The position numbers and the translations under genes are program-made. Shown piece by piece: positions 45,519 through 53,191 of a DNA stretch of 64,000 bases (positions within the stretch are counted from its first letter, which is position 1; each line of letters begins with the position of its first letter). The stretch covers positions 372,001 through 436,000 of the forward strand of contig NZ_CP027783.1 of NCBI RefSeq assembly GCF_003795125.1. Direction: 5' to 3'. The notes beneath the pieces were generated by a model, which saw only the letters and a list, made by a program, of their open reading frames with translations, ran no database searches and was not told where the DNA came from. The DNA comes from Tetragenococcus osmophilus. Its GTDB lineage: Bacteria > Bacillota > Bacilli > Lactobacillales > Enterococcaceae.

Positions 45519-46763
45519 ATGGGTAAAAAGAAAAAGCATAAGAAAAGTTTGACGGAAAGACTTAAGAATATGGGGCCCGCAGCTATTGTCACTAGTGCTT
45601 TTGTTGGACCCGGTACTATTACCACAACGACTTTGGCTGGTGTTAATTTTAAATATTCATTATTATGGGCGGTGCTTTTTTCTGGCCTATCTTTAATTAT
45701 TTTAATGGAGATGGCAGGAAGAATTGGTATTATTTCAAACCATGATATAGCAGAAGCAGCCACGGCGAGTTTTTCAAATAAAAAGATAGCTGGCATCATT
45801 ATCAAAAGTGTTATCGTGGTTACCTTATTTGCTACTGCATTTGGTCTTGAAGCTGGAAACCTTATTGGCGGTTCATTAGGATTAGCTGATGCCGTGAGCT
45901 TACCACAATGGCTTTCAGCGCTTATTCTGGGAGGGGCTGCCTTTTATGCCGTCGCTGTCGGGACGGCTAAAACGCTTGAAAAATTGATGACTTTCTTTGT
46001 TAGTTTAATGGGCTTTATCTTTGTGCTTACTATGATCCTTGTAGGCCCTCATTATATGGAAGTATTAAGTGGCTTTATTCCGACAAATGTTCCAGAAGGT
46101 GCAGGAGTAAACATTATTGCCCTGATCGGAACGACACTTATCGGTATTAATATATTAATGCATACAACAACGACTGCAGAAAAATGGCAAGGTCCTAAGC
46201 ATTTACAGGACGCTAATTTCGATGTGTTTTTCAATGTTGGGATAGGAACCATTATTACCTTTGCTATTATAATTACCAGCGGAACGGTTTTATATGGCAG
46301 TGGAGCTGTTGTAGATACACCTCTTGTGTTTTCGCAAATGCTAGAACCTACATTGGGAAATTACGCTCGAATCATTGGTAACTTAGGCATTGTAGCTGCT
46401 GGATTGTCCTCAGCAATCGCTACACCGCTCATTTTAAAAACCGTGTTGGCCAGATTATTTCACTGGGAAGCTAACGGCAAAAAAGCGCGAGTAACTGGAG
46501 GCTCAGCTGTTATTTTCGGTTCAATCTTTGCAGCCTTTGGTACAAATCCAACACAAATTATCGTATTCGCTTCTGCAGTTAGCGGGTTATTTTTACCTAT
46601 CGTAGCGATTTTAATTATGATTGCTGCAAATAATAAAGAGTTACTAAAAGAGTATAAAAATAATCTTTTACAAAATATTCTTGGCGGAATAGCAACACTT
46701 GTAACCCTGGGTCTTGGTATTAATAGCTTGCTTAATTTCTTTGACAACTTATCGAATTTGTAG
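45519..46763 (+). CDS. Nramp-family transporter, divergent (YcsG-like)
   Basis: This 414-residue membrane protein has about 11 hydrophobic segments in the LeuT/Nramp fold. The first helix motif, DPGN in metal-transporting Nramps, is here FVGPGTITTTTLAG, and the helix-6 MPH motif is replaced by LMHTTTTAEKW. Key metal ligands are therefore absent. B. subtilis YcsG, encoded beside 5-oxoprolinase genes, is of this divergent type as far as I recall. Transport of something other than Mn/Fe is likely. The N-terminus is very basic (GKKKKHKKSLTERLK). GGGGGAG lies before the ATG, and a strong terminator follows. Confidence 0.82.
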   Translation: MGKKKKHKKSLTERLKNMGPAAIVTSAFVGPGTITTTTLAGVNFKYSLLWAVLFSGLSLIILMEMAGRIGIISNHDIAEAATASFSNKKIAGIIIKSVIVVTLFATAFGLEAGNLIGGSLGLADAVSLPQWLSALILGGAAFYAVAVGTAKTLEKLMTFFVSLMGFIFVLTMILVGPHYMEVLSGFIPTNVPEGAGVNIIALIGTTLIGINILMHTTTTAEKWQGPKHLQDANFDVFFNVGIGTIITFAIIITSGTVLYGSGAVVDTPLVFSQMLEPTLGNYARIIGNLGIVAAGLSSAIATPLILKTVLARLFHWEANGKKARVTGGSAVIFGSIFAAFGTNPTQIIVFASAVSGLFLPIVAILIMIAANNKELLKEYKNNLLQNILGGIATLVTLGLGINSLLNFFDNLSNL

Positions 46764-46786
46764 TGCAAGATGAACGCATATAAAAG

Positions 46787-46824
46787 AAGCAGTGTTTTTA
46801 AACGATATAAAAACACTGCTTTTA
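46787..46824 (+). terminator. terminator after the Nramp-like gene
   Basis: AAGCAGTGTTTTTA pairs with TAAAAACACTGCTT, followed by a short T-rich tract. Confidence 0.78.
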
Positions 46825-46946
46825 CAATATTTTTATTCTACTTTTACGATATAACTTTCATAAGGAGATAGGTTCTTAGAAAGTTCTTTCTTATAATTAT
46901 GAATAAACGTTTTTTCTGATATTGGTATATAAAATTCTATCTTTTA

Positions 46947-48116
46947 TTAAATTGCTTCGTTTTCCAATGCTGTTATAAACTGCGATATTGCTCTTTCTAA
47001 CAACTCTTTTGGGCAGCCTATATTCATTCTTATATAATTTTTTCCTTCTCCTCGAAAAATAGTACCTTCATGTATATCCATAGCATATTTTTCTCTCAAT
47101 ACTTCTCGTATTTCACTGGAATTATTACACGCACTGTCTTTTACCTTTATCCAAACTAGAAAAGAGGCTTGACTTTTAACTATCTCACAGCGACTCTGCT
47201 TCTTAAGTGCCGTCTCTAAATAACGATAATTTTGTTCGATTCGTTGAATAATAGAATTTATGTAACTGTACGAATCTTTTATGTTAGTATATATTGCTTC
47301 CATCATAGTAATTGAAAAGATATCCAATTCTGAAGCAAAGTTCTTTTTTAGCCCTTCGACTAGTTTTTTCTGTAAACTTTGATCACGGGTAATCATAAAA
47401 GAAGCTTTTAACCCAGCCACATTAAACGTTTTTGCCGGTGAATGAAGTACAACCATTTTATTTTTATAAGAAAAACTTGTATCTAGTATTGAATAAAATC
47501 TGTTACCATCCAAGATTAAGTCGCTATGAATTTCATCTGAAATTAATAATAAAGTATATTTTTTTGTTAAGTTAATAATTTGAGATAAAACATCCCCACT
47601 CCATACTTTTCCAATGGGATTATGAGGATTACATAAAGTAATTGCTGAAATTTCTGAGTTTTCTTTTATCGTCTTTTCTAATAACTTAAAATCAATTCTG
47701 TAATTTTCTTCTTTAACTATAGGAATTTCAATTACTTCAATTCCCAAGTCTTCTGCTATTTTCATTAAAGGCGGATAAAGCGGAGTAAAGACTATAATAC
47801 TACCATTTTTCGGTAGGCAAGTTTGTAATATAATAGAATAACCATGGAGAACACTATTACAAAATAAAATATTGTCTTTTTGTAGCAAATTAACAAATTT
47901 ATATTTATACCATTCAATGATTCCTAGTTTTATTTTTTCAGAAATATCTGTATAGCCAAAATAATTTTGTTTTGCTCTTTGAATGAAACTTTTTTCTAAA
48001 AATTCAGGTGATTTAATATCCATATCAGCAATCCACAATGGCAGAATTTCACTCGATTTATAACGTCCCCATTTTTTTGAAGAGGTAGCCACGCGCGTTT
48101 TTCTCAATTTGTCCAC
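46947..48116 (-). CDS. MalY/PatB-type PLP enzyme (C-S lyase or aminotransferase)
   Basis: This 389-residue fold-type I PLP enzyme has LPLWIADMDIKSPEF at the N-terminus, LCNPHNPIGKVW, LLISDEIHSDLIL (PLP-binding Asp) and the PLP lysine K229 in HSPAKTFNVAGLKASF. This is the MalY/PatB subgroup, which usually has cystathionine beta-lyase (C-S lyase) activity. The start is a GTG at 48116 with GGAGG. It is the last gene of the mannose-family PTS operon, after the SIS protein. A PLP lyase in a sugar PTS operon is unusual: it suggests that the imported sugar carries an amino-acid or thio-conjugate part. This is an inference from context. Confidence 0.87.
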   Translation of the reverse strand: MDKLRKTRVATSSKKWGRYKSSEILPLWIADMDIKSPEFLEKSFIQRAKQNYFGYTDISEKIKLGIIEWYKYKFVNLLQKDNILFCNSVLHGYSIILQTCLPKNGSIIVFTPLYPPLMKIAEDLGIEVIEIPIVKEENYRIDFKLLEKTIKENSEISAITLCNPHNPIGKVWSGDVLSQIINLTKKYTLLLISDEIHSDLILDGNRFYSILDTSFSYKNKMVVLHSPAKTFNVAGLKASFMITRDQSLQKKLVEGLKKNFASELDIFSITMMEAIYTNIKDSYSYINSIIQRIEQNYRYLETALKKQSRCEIVKSQASFLVWIKVKDSACNNSSEIREVLREKYAMDIHEGTIFRGEGKNYIRMNIGCPKELLERAISQFITALENEAI

Positions 48117-48134
48117 ACTATTCTTACCTCCAAT

Positions 48135-48839
48135 TTAAATATGAAAAATACGATCGCTATATTGATTTTCAATTTCTAAATTGTATTCAAACCCACCATC
48201 AACATTGGCACTTTTATAGATTGGCGGTTCGAAATCTTTTTTAGCCATCATAGAGTAGGCTTCATACATTGTTTGTTGCAATAATAAAGTAGCCGCAAAT
48301 GAAGAAGTTCCACAAACTTTTGAATTAACCCCTTCAATGCTCAAAGCTGCGTCTCCATAACCAGAGTGATTATCTAGTACAACATCAGCAAATTCATATA
48401 ATAGTTTTCCACTACTATGTCTAGAAGTGGATTTTTTCGAAATATCTAGAGCAGTTACAACAATTAATTTGTTCCCATGATCTTTCACCCATTTTGCGAT
48501 TTCAATACCCATCGGATTACGTCCGGAATTTGAAATCAAAAAGAACACATCGTGTGGTTTAATCATTACTCTATGCGTCAGTAATTCGCCAACGCCTTCA
48601 CATTGCTCGTACATTCCTCCTGCAGGGTCCATAATTACTTTAGAAGGTATTAAACCGCCAGCTCTTCCACTAATTTCAAGTGCTCCTGCATGTGAATGGC
48701 CACTACCAAACGCTTGAATAATTCCACCATTCATAATTCCATCTGCTACTATTTCTGCTGCTTGAGAAATATTATTTTGTTCATATTCTTCCAGTAGATT
48801 TGTTAATCTTTTACACTCTTCAAAGAACGCTAAACTCAT
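48135..48839 (-). CDS. SIS-domain sugar-phosphate protein (UPF0309)
   Basis: This 234-residue protein has an SIS domain: [26 protein letters not shown] and [35 protein letters not shown], with the phosphosugar-binding Ser residues in the GSGHS and SNSGRN loops. It matches UPF0309, a group without an assigned reaction but often next to PTS or amino-sugar genes. AAAGGAG precedes the ATG. Placed between the PTS membrane subunit and the MalY-type lyase, it probably isomerises or cleaves the phosphorylated product. Confidence 0.85.
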   Translation of the reverse strand: MSLAFFEECKRLTNLLEEYEQNNISQAAEIVADGIMNGGIIQAFGSGHSHAGALEISGRAGGLIPSKVIMDPAGGMYEQCEGVGELLTHRVMIKPHDVFFLISNSGRNPMGIEIAKWVKDHGNKLIVVTALDISKKSTSRHSSGKLLYEFADVVLDNHSGYGDAALSIEGVNSKVCGTSSFAATLLLQQTMYEAYSMMAKKDFEPPIYKSANVDGGFEYNLEIENQYSDRIFHI

Positions 48840-48861
48840 GTCTATTCTCCTTTGTTTTTTA

Positions 48862-49671
48862 TTATTCTAAAATATTTAAATTGTATAATAGGATCGATAA
48901 CAACATAACTAATAATATTGCTTTAGTTGAACTCATCTTCTTTCTGCCTAACAACCAATAAACTAACCCCACTAACGCTGCAGGGATTAACGCAGGCATA
49001 ATTTGATCTAATATCTCTTGTAGTTCCAACTCTACTTCACCTGATTGATAAACGAATGAAACGTCTGCAGTTACGACTGTTGGGATTAACGCTCCAACAA
49101 CAGTAATACCTAACAATATAGCTGCATCTGTTAGTGCATTCAATTTATCACTAAATTCATTAACCAGTTTTAACCCTTGCCTATAACCAAATGGCATTAA
49201 AAACATACGACCCACGATAACAGCAACATTTACTAAAACCCATATAATAACGCCTGTGACGTTTCCTTGCCTACCCATATATGCTGCAATTGAACCACAA
49301 ATTGTAGGAATGAGAACACCGAAAATTGTATCGCCCACACCTGCAAACGGGCCCATTAAACCTGCTTTAATCCCAGTAATAACTTCCTTTGCTTCCATCC
49401 CCTCTTGTTCTTCAATAGCCATATCAATTCCAAGTATTATATGTCCTACCATCGGATTTGTATTAAAAAATTGATTATGAGTTTCCATTATCTCTTTCAA
49501 TTGATTTTCATCATGTCCATACTTTTTCTTAAGGAATGGAAGCATAGTATACAAATAGCCAGTCGACATCATTCGTTCATAATTCCAACAGATTTGGCTT
49601 GCTAATAACCATCGATAACTTGCTTGAAATAAATCTTTTTTTGTTACTAGGTTATTCTTCATACTCTCCAT
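48862..49671 (-). CDS. mannose-family PTS enzyme IID
   Basis: This protein of about 269 residues is a IID subunit: [36 protein letters not shown] at the N-terminus, [27 protein letters not shown], and [25 protein letters not shown]. The frame extends to 49701, inside the IIC gene. The ATG at 49671 ([12 protein letters not shown]) has GGAG 9 bases upstream, and the IIC stop lies inside, an overlap of 20 bp. IID and IIC together form the membrane channel of the sugar permease. Confidence 0.9.
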   Translation of the reverse strand: MESMKNNLVTKKDLFQASYRWLLASQICWNYERMMSTGYLYTMLPFLKKKYGHDENQLKEIMETHNQFFNTNPMVGHIILGIDMAIEEQEGMEAKEVITGIKAGLMGPFAGVGDTIFGVLIPTICGSIAAYMGRQGNVTGVIIWVLVNVAVIVGRMFLMPFGYRQGLKLVNEFSDKLNALTDAAILLGITVVGALIPTVVTADVSFVYQSGEVELELQEILDQIMPALIPAALVGLVYWLLGRKKMSSTKAILLVMLLSILLYNLNILE

Positions 49672-50461
49672 CTTCGTACTCTCCTTCAGAAATATTTCCA
49701 TTTAACTGCGAGCCCGCATTTTTTTGCATTACTTTTTGATTTGCTTGTTTAAAATGAATAATCGCTAAAGCTAGGCCAATAATCGCCACTCCTAACATTG
49801 GTGTTTCTAGGTAGGAGGCAAAGAAAAAACCAACGAGTAAATAAGGGAAATAGCTTGTTGTTGGAAGGTATTTTAATAACACTGCTATACCTACAACAGG
49901 TAGAAGGCCACCAGCAACTTCCAACCCGCCCATTAACCAATCAGGCATTTTATTGACTATGATATCAACTACATTTTGTCCAAAAATCAGCATAATAGCT
50001 ATAGGAATTGCTCTGGAAAGGCCCCATGGGATAATGCCTAATACTATATTTTTAGCTACTTTTTTAGAATCGGCTTGTTCAATGCTTTTATCCGTTCGAT
50101 GTAAAAAGAGTGTATTTGTAAAACGAGCTAATACATCTAATTGCACCATTAGTATTCCTACAGGAACCGCCAAGGCTAGCGCAAATTCCAAACCATTACC
50201 AGTAGTATGAGCAAATACTGTACCTACAATTGCACCTGAAGTAAAATCAGGAATAGAAGCGCCTCCATAAGTACCTACTCCTAATACCATTAATTGTAAA
50301 GTAGCTCCAATCATTAATCCTAATTGAATATCCCCTACAATAATTCCCACAATGGTACCTACAATTACGGGGTATTGCATACCTATATTCAGAGATATAC
50401 TATCAAGAATAGAGAAAAAAGATAACAAAATTAAAATTATAATTTGCCATGTAGCAAGCAT
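49652..50461 (-). CDS. mannose-family PTS enzyme IIC
   Basis: This 269-residue membrane protein has about eight helices: SISLNIGMQYPVIVGTIVGIIVGDIQLGLMIGATLQLMVLGVGTYGGASIPDF is the family signature region, and DVLARFTNTLFLHRTDK lies near residue 110. The C-terminal tail is acidic and repetitive ([10 protein letters not shown]). AGGAGG precedes the ATG. It forms part of an A-B-C-D operon in order. The substrate of this PTS family cannot be read from the sequence; known members take mannose, sorbose, N-acetylgalactosamine, glucosaminate or fructose-amino acids. Confidence 0.92.
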   Translation of the reverse strand: MLATWQIIILILLSFFSILDSISLNIGMQYPVIVGTIVGIIVGDIQLGLMIGATLQLMVLGVGTYGGASIPDFTSGAIVGTVFAHTTGNGLEFALALAVPVGILMVQLDVLARFTNTLFLHRTDKSIEQADSKKVAKNIVLGIIPWGLSRAIPIAIMLIFGQNVVDIIVNKMPDWLMGGLEVAGGLLPVVGIAVLLKYLPTTSYFPYLLVGFFFASYLETPMLGVAIIGLALAIIHFKQANQKVMQKNAGSQLNGNISEGEYEDGEYEE

Positions 50462-50465
50462 GAGT

Positions 50466-50945
50466 TCACACCTCCTTTAATAAATTCATAAAGTTTCTCT
50501 TTTCATCATTTGGTGTCATCTGCGCGAATAACTCTACATGACGCTTATTTAAAACTTCAAATTTTTCTATGTCTTCTTCTGTAAGACTAATTGACTTAGT
50601 GATCTGCTTTGAATCTTTTTTACTGGACATATTTCCAACATTGACTTCTATCAGGTCTAAATTATTTTTTAATAGCGCAACTAAAGTAGTGGGATTTTTT
50701 ACTAATATAAATACTCGTTCGTTTTCATACTTACCCGCATTGATTCTGTTAGCAGCTCCCCTAGTCGTTAAAATACTTAATTTACACGAGCTAGGCTTTG
50801 CCATCTTTAAAACATCTTTTTCCATCTCATCATGAACAATTTCATCATCTATTACAATGATACGGTCGGCTTTTAAATGGTTAGTCCACATTGTAGCCAC
50901 TTGTCCATGAATTAAACGTTCATCTATTCGAATACTAACTATCAT
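50466..50945 (-). CDS. mannose-family PTS enzyme IIB
   Basis: This 159-residue protein has the phosphorylated His at about position 15 in RIDERLIHGQVATMW and the family region DRIIVIDDEIVHDEMEKDVLKMAKP. It passes phosphate from IIA to the sugar. It lies 4 bp from the IIC gene and 12 bp after the IIA gene. The start has GAGGCGAG upstream. Confidence 0.93.
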   Translation of the reverse strand: MIVSIRIDERLIHGQVATMWTNHLKADRIIVIDDEIVHDEMEKDVLKMAKPSSCKLSILTTRGAANRINAGKYENERVFILVKNPTTLVALLKNNLDLIEVNVGNMSSKKDSKQITKSISLTEEDIEKFEVLNKRHVELFAQMTPNDEKRNFMNLLKEV

Positions 50946-50957
50946 TTTTCACTCGCC

Positions 50958-51308
50958 TCACAGTTCTTTTATGCTATTAATAGCACTCTCAATACTACTA
51001 CTAACCGATTCTCCCATAATTAAAGAAAGCAACATAGTCAAGTTCAAACCAGTAAAAACTCTTACTTGTTTATGTTGATTTTTATACAACAATGCAGCGT
51101 TTGCTGGACTACCACCAGGGATATCACTTAAAATTAAAATATCTTCATCAGTATCTTCTGCGATATTTTCATAAGAATTATAAATATCTTTTACTGACAT
51201 ATCTTCCGTAAAATCTACCGTATAGATATTTTTTTGTTTTCCCCCAATCATTTCAGCACTGTCTAAAAGATTCTTCCCATATTTGTTATGTCCACTCAGT
51301 ATAATCAT
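50958..51308 (-). CDS. mannose-family PTS enzyme IIA
   Basis: This 116-residue protein is a IIA of the mannose type: MIILSGHNKYGKNLLDSAEMIGG with the active His at position 7, and ILILSDIPGGSPANAALL. It is a little shorter than the usual 130-140 residues because the C-terminal linker is missing. It is the first gene of the operon (IIA-IIB-IIC-IID-SIS-MalY), 80 bases downstream of leader B. GAGG precedes the ATG. Confidence 0.92.
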   Translation of the reverse strand: MIILSGHNKYGKNLLDSAEMIGGKQKNIYTVDFTEDMSVKDIYNSYENIAEDTDEDILILSDIPGGSPANAALLYKNQHKQVRVFTGLNLTMLLSLIMGESVSSSIESAINSIKEL

Positions 51309-51390
51309 TTTTCAAATACCTCTTTACTAATAAATTTAAAATTACTTTATCCTATTTATAAACCGCCTTCAATTTAAACTTTTATACTAT

Positions 51391-51465
51391 ATAAAAAATC
51401 CCAAATCTTTCTCCAACTACAATGAAGAAAAATTTGGGTTAAGCCTAGCTAAACAGTTGCTCCCC
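51391..51465 (-). promoter_or_regulatory. leader attenuator B (RAT-like element plus terminator)
   Basis: On the minus strand GGGGAGCAACTG-TTTAGCT-AGGCTTAACC (51465-51437) leads into a terminator: CCCAAATTTTTC pairs with GAAAGATTTGGG, then six T. It is 29 nt long, the same as a BglG/LicT RAT, with GG, ACTG, AGGC and AACC in register, but other positions differ. It shares stem, loop (TAGT-GG) and flank with leader A at 29221-29289 upstream of the glucarate permease. It lies 83 bases before the PTS IIA start. Antitermination by an unidentified protein is inferred. Confidence 0.6.
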
Positions 51466-51686
51466 TTTATATTTTAATTATTTATAAATGGCGTTACATA
51501 TCGAGCTCTTATCAATAAGCTTATCGCATGACTAATATATCACTAAAACGAATTAAAAGTCAACTATATTTTATAAAACAGTATTTATAATTTGTATATT
51601 TGCTATTTAAGTACCTCTATAATTATTATTAATTATTCATTTCAGCTAATAAAATTTATCTTTCATTTAAACATAGGAGATTTATT

Positions 51687-52013
51687 ATGAAATTAGAACA
51701 AGAAACAGAAATTGGAAATCAAATCGCTATGTATCGAGAAAAAGCTGGTTTAACTCAACAAAAATTAGGCGATAAAATCGGTCTAACACAGGATCAAATT
51801 GGATTGTTAGAACGTGGGCAACGAAATTGGAAGTTGAGTACTCTGATAAAACTAACAAATGTACTCGATATAAATTTAGTTACTCTTTTTCAGCCTTTTG
51901 AACAAAGTGATGAAAAGGTAAATCAACTCATTAAAAAAATTGAACATAGTCCTAAAAAAGAAGTTTTTATTAAAGCATTTAATGATATTTTGGATGCCTC
52001 AAAGGAAAACTAA
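51687..52013 (+). CDS. XRE-family regulator
   Basis: This 108-residue protein has an N-terminal helix-turn-helix (QIAMYREKAGLTQQKLGDKIGLTQDQIGLLERGQRNWKLSTLIKLTNVL, residues 12-60) and a short C-terminal segment that may dimerise (VNQLIKKIEHSPKKEVFIKAFNDIL). AGGAG precedes the ATG. It is divergent from the mannose-family PTS operon, with the leader B promoter region between, so it may regulate that operon. The 51309-51686 gap is otherwise AT-rich with no coding signal. Confidence 0.85.
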   Translation: MKLEQETEIGNQIAMYREKAGLTQQKLGDKIGLTQDQIGLLERGQRNWKLSTLIKLTNVLDINLVTLFQPFEQSDEKVNQLIKKIEHSPKKEVFIKAFNDILDASKEN

Positions 52014-52050
52014 AGTATAACTAACTCGCTATTTAATTATGTAAAAAGCA

Positions 52051-52092
52051 AATGAACCTAAGGTCTCTATCTAAGTCTCAGGTTCATTTTTT
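52051..52092. terminator. terminator after the XRE gene
   Basis: AATGAACCT pairs with AGGTTCATT, with a T-tract after it. Together with the adjacent remnant it resembles the terminator at 63261-63305 in both position and sequence. Confidence 0.75.
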
Positions 52093-52215
52093 AAATAACA
52101 GAAACTTCTTTAGCTACTACGAATATCCTCACAAATTCACTTTTTGGAAGTTGAATAATCGTAACTTGTAGGTGCTTTTATCAAATTAGGCAAACCAAAC
52201 GACACCAAATAGTGA
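52091..52215 (-). pseudogene. remnant of an F420-reductase-like gene (3' end only)
   Basis: The minus-strand frame ending at 52091 reads LPKSEFVRIFVVAKEVSVI, matching the C-terminus of the intact protein at the right window edge (LPESDFGRKVVEAKEISIM). DNA similarity continues to about 52215 (shared ACTTGTA-G, TTTTA-CAAATT, CCAAAC blocks) and then ends, with frame breaks. So this is the 3' tail of a second, lost copy of that gene. The rest of the 52014-52329 gap shows no gene. Confidence 0.7.
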
Positions 52216-52329
52216 AAGGTATGCTTGTTTGATTTCACTTATTAGAAGGTTAACTATAGTTGTTTGTGCATCTGTTCTTAAAAATAACTGATATAAGTGA
52301 ACGACTAAATCCTCCTCTGAACGGTTATC

Positions 52330-53010
52330 TTATTTTAGATTGGCACGAAGACCTTCACAAACTTTTTGAATTAATATTATAATTCTATCTCTAAATGAAA
52401 AAGGAATTTTTTTATTCTTTAAAAAGAAACGTAGCCCGCTGTCTACAATTAAATATGTTAAATGTTGCGCTTCGTCAGTTGAAGAATGATAAATATCACA
52501 TTTTTCAACTTCCTTTAAAAGATCATATACAATAGGATATTTATCAAATTCAAAAAATAAACGACCAAGTTGATTTTTTCCATCAAGTTTTATGGTATAT
52601 CTTTGTTTCGACCGAGAAATAATTAAATAGATCGAAAGTACTATGTTTTCGATATGACTTTCAGGATTATCAATTTCTCTGTTTTCAATAGCTTCATGGA
52701 AAACGTCCGCAATTTGATTCATCAACGAGTTGTCAATGTCCATTATCTTTTCACACTGAAGAATAACCCGCTTCATCAATTTTTAGACCTTTATTTCATT
52801 TCCATTAAAAAAAGTTCCTGAGTTATCAAAAGTCAGTAATAATTCTTCTTTGGCGAATTGTTTTTTTATATATGAAATATCATTTGCAATACTACTTCTA
52901 GAAACAAAATATTCTTCAGAAAGTTGCTGGTAACTCAAATGCTCGTAGTTTAATAACCTTTTAAATATAGTAAATCTTCTAGTTTTGCTGTCAGTATACT
53001 GAATATTCAT
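52330..53010 (-). pseudogene. PRD-type regulator interrupted by an in-frame stop
   Basis: The first part (53010-52783) encodes a helix-turn-helix of the BglG/MtlR-regulator type: RRFTIFKRLLNYEHLSYQQL, SEEYFVSRSSIANDISYIKKQ, GTFFNGNEIKV. A TAA then interrupts; in the same frame, translation continues KLMKRVILQCEKIMDIDNSL with a PRD-like helical domain to 52330. A single change of TAA to CAA would restore a 226-residue protein. It could be a nonsense mutation or two separately translated parts, since an ATG follows the stop by one codon pair, without a ribosome binding site. It lies downstream of the mannosidase operon and may have regulated one of the adjacent PTS operons. Confidence 0.72.
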
Positions 53011-53121
53011 TTCTTTCTCATCTTATATTTACAAATTAGCACATAGTTTCTTCACAGAGGAGACCAAATAAATCTAGGTAAGTCTGTAAAAATAGTTGTA
53101 CACCTAAATAAAAACCTGGAT

Positions 53122-53174
53122 ATATAAAAAACTAACCTACAGCTCATTCAAAATAATAAGCTATAGATTAGTTT
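53122..53174 (-). terminator. terminator after the mannosidase gene
   Basis: AAACTAACCTACAGCT pairs imperfectly with AGCTATAGATTAGTTT; on the minus strand a T-rich tract follows. Confidence 0.7.
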
Positions 53175-53191
53175 ACAATATAAAAATTTAA

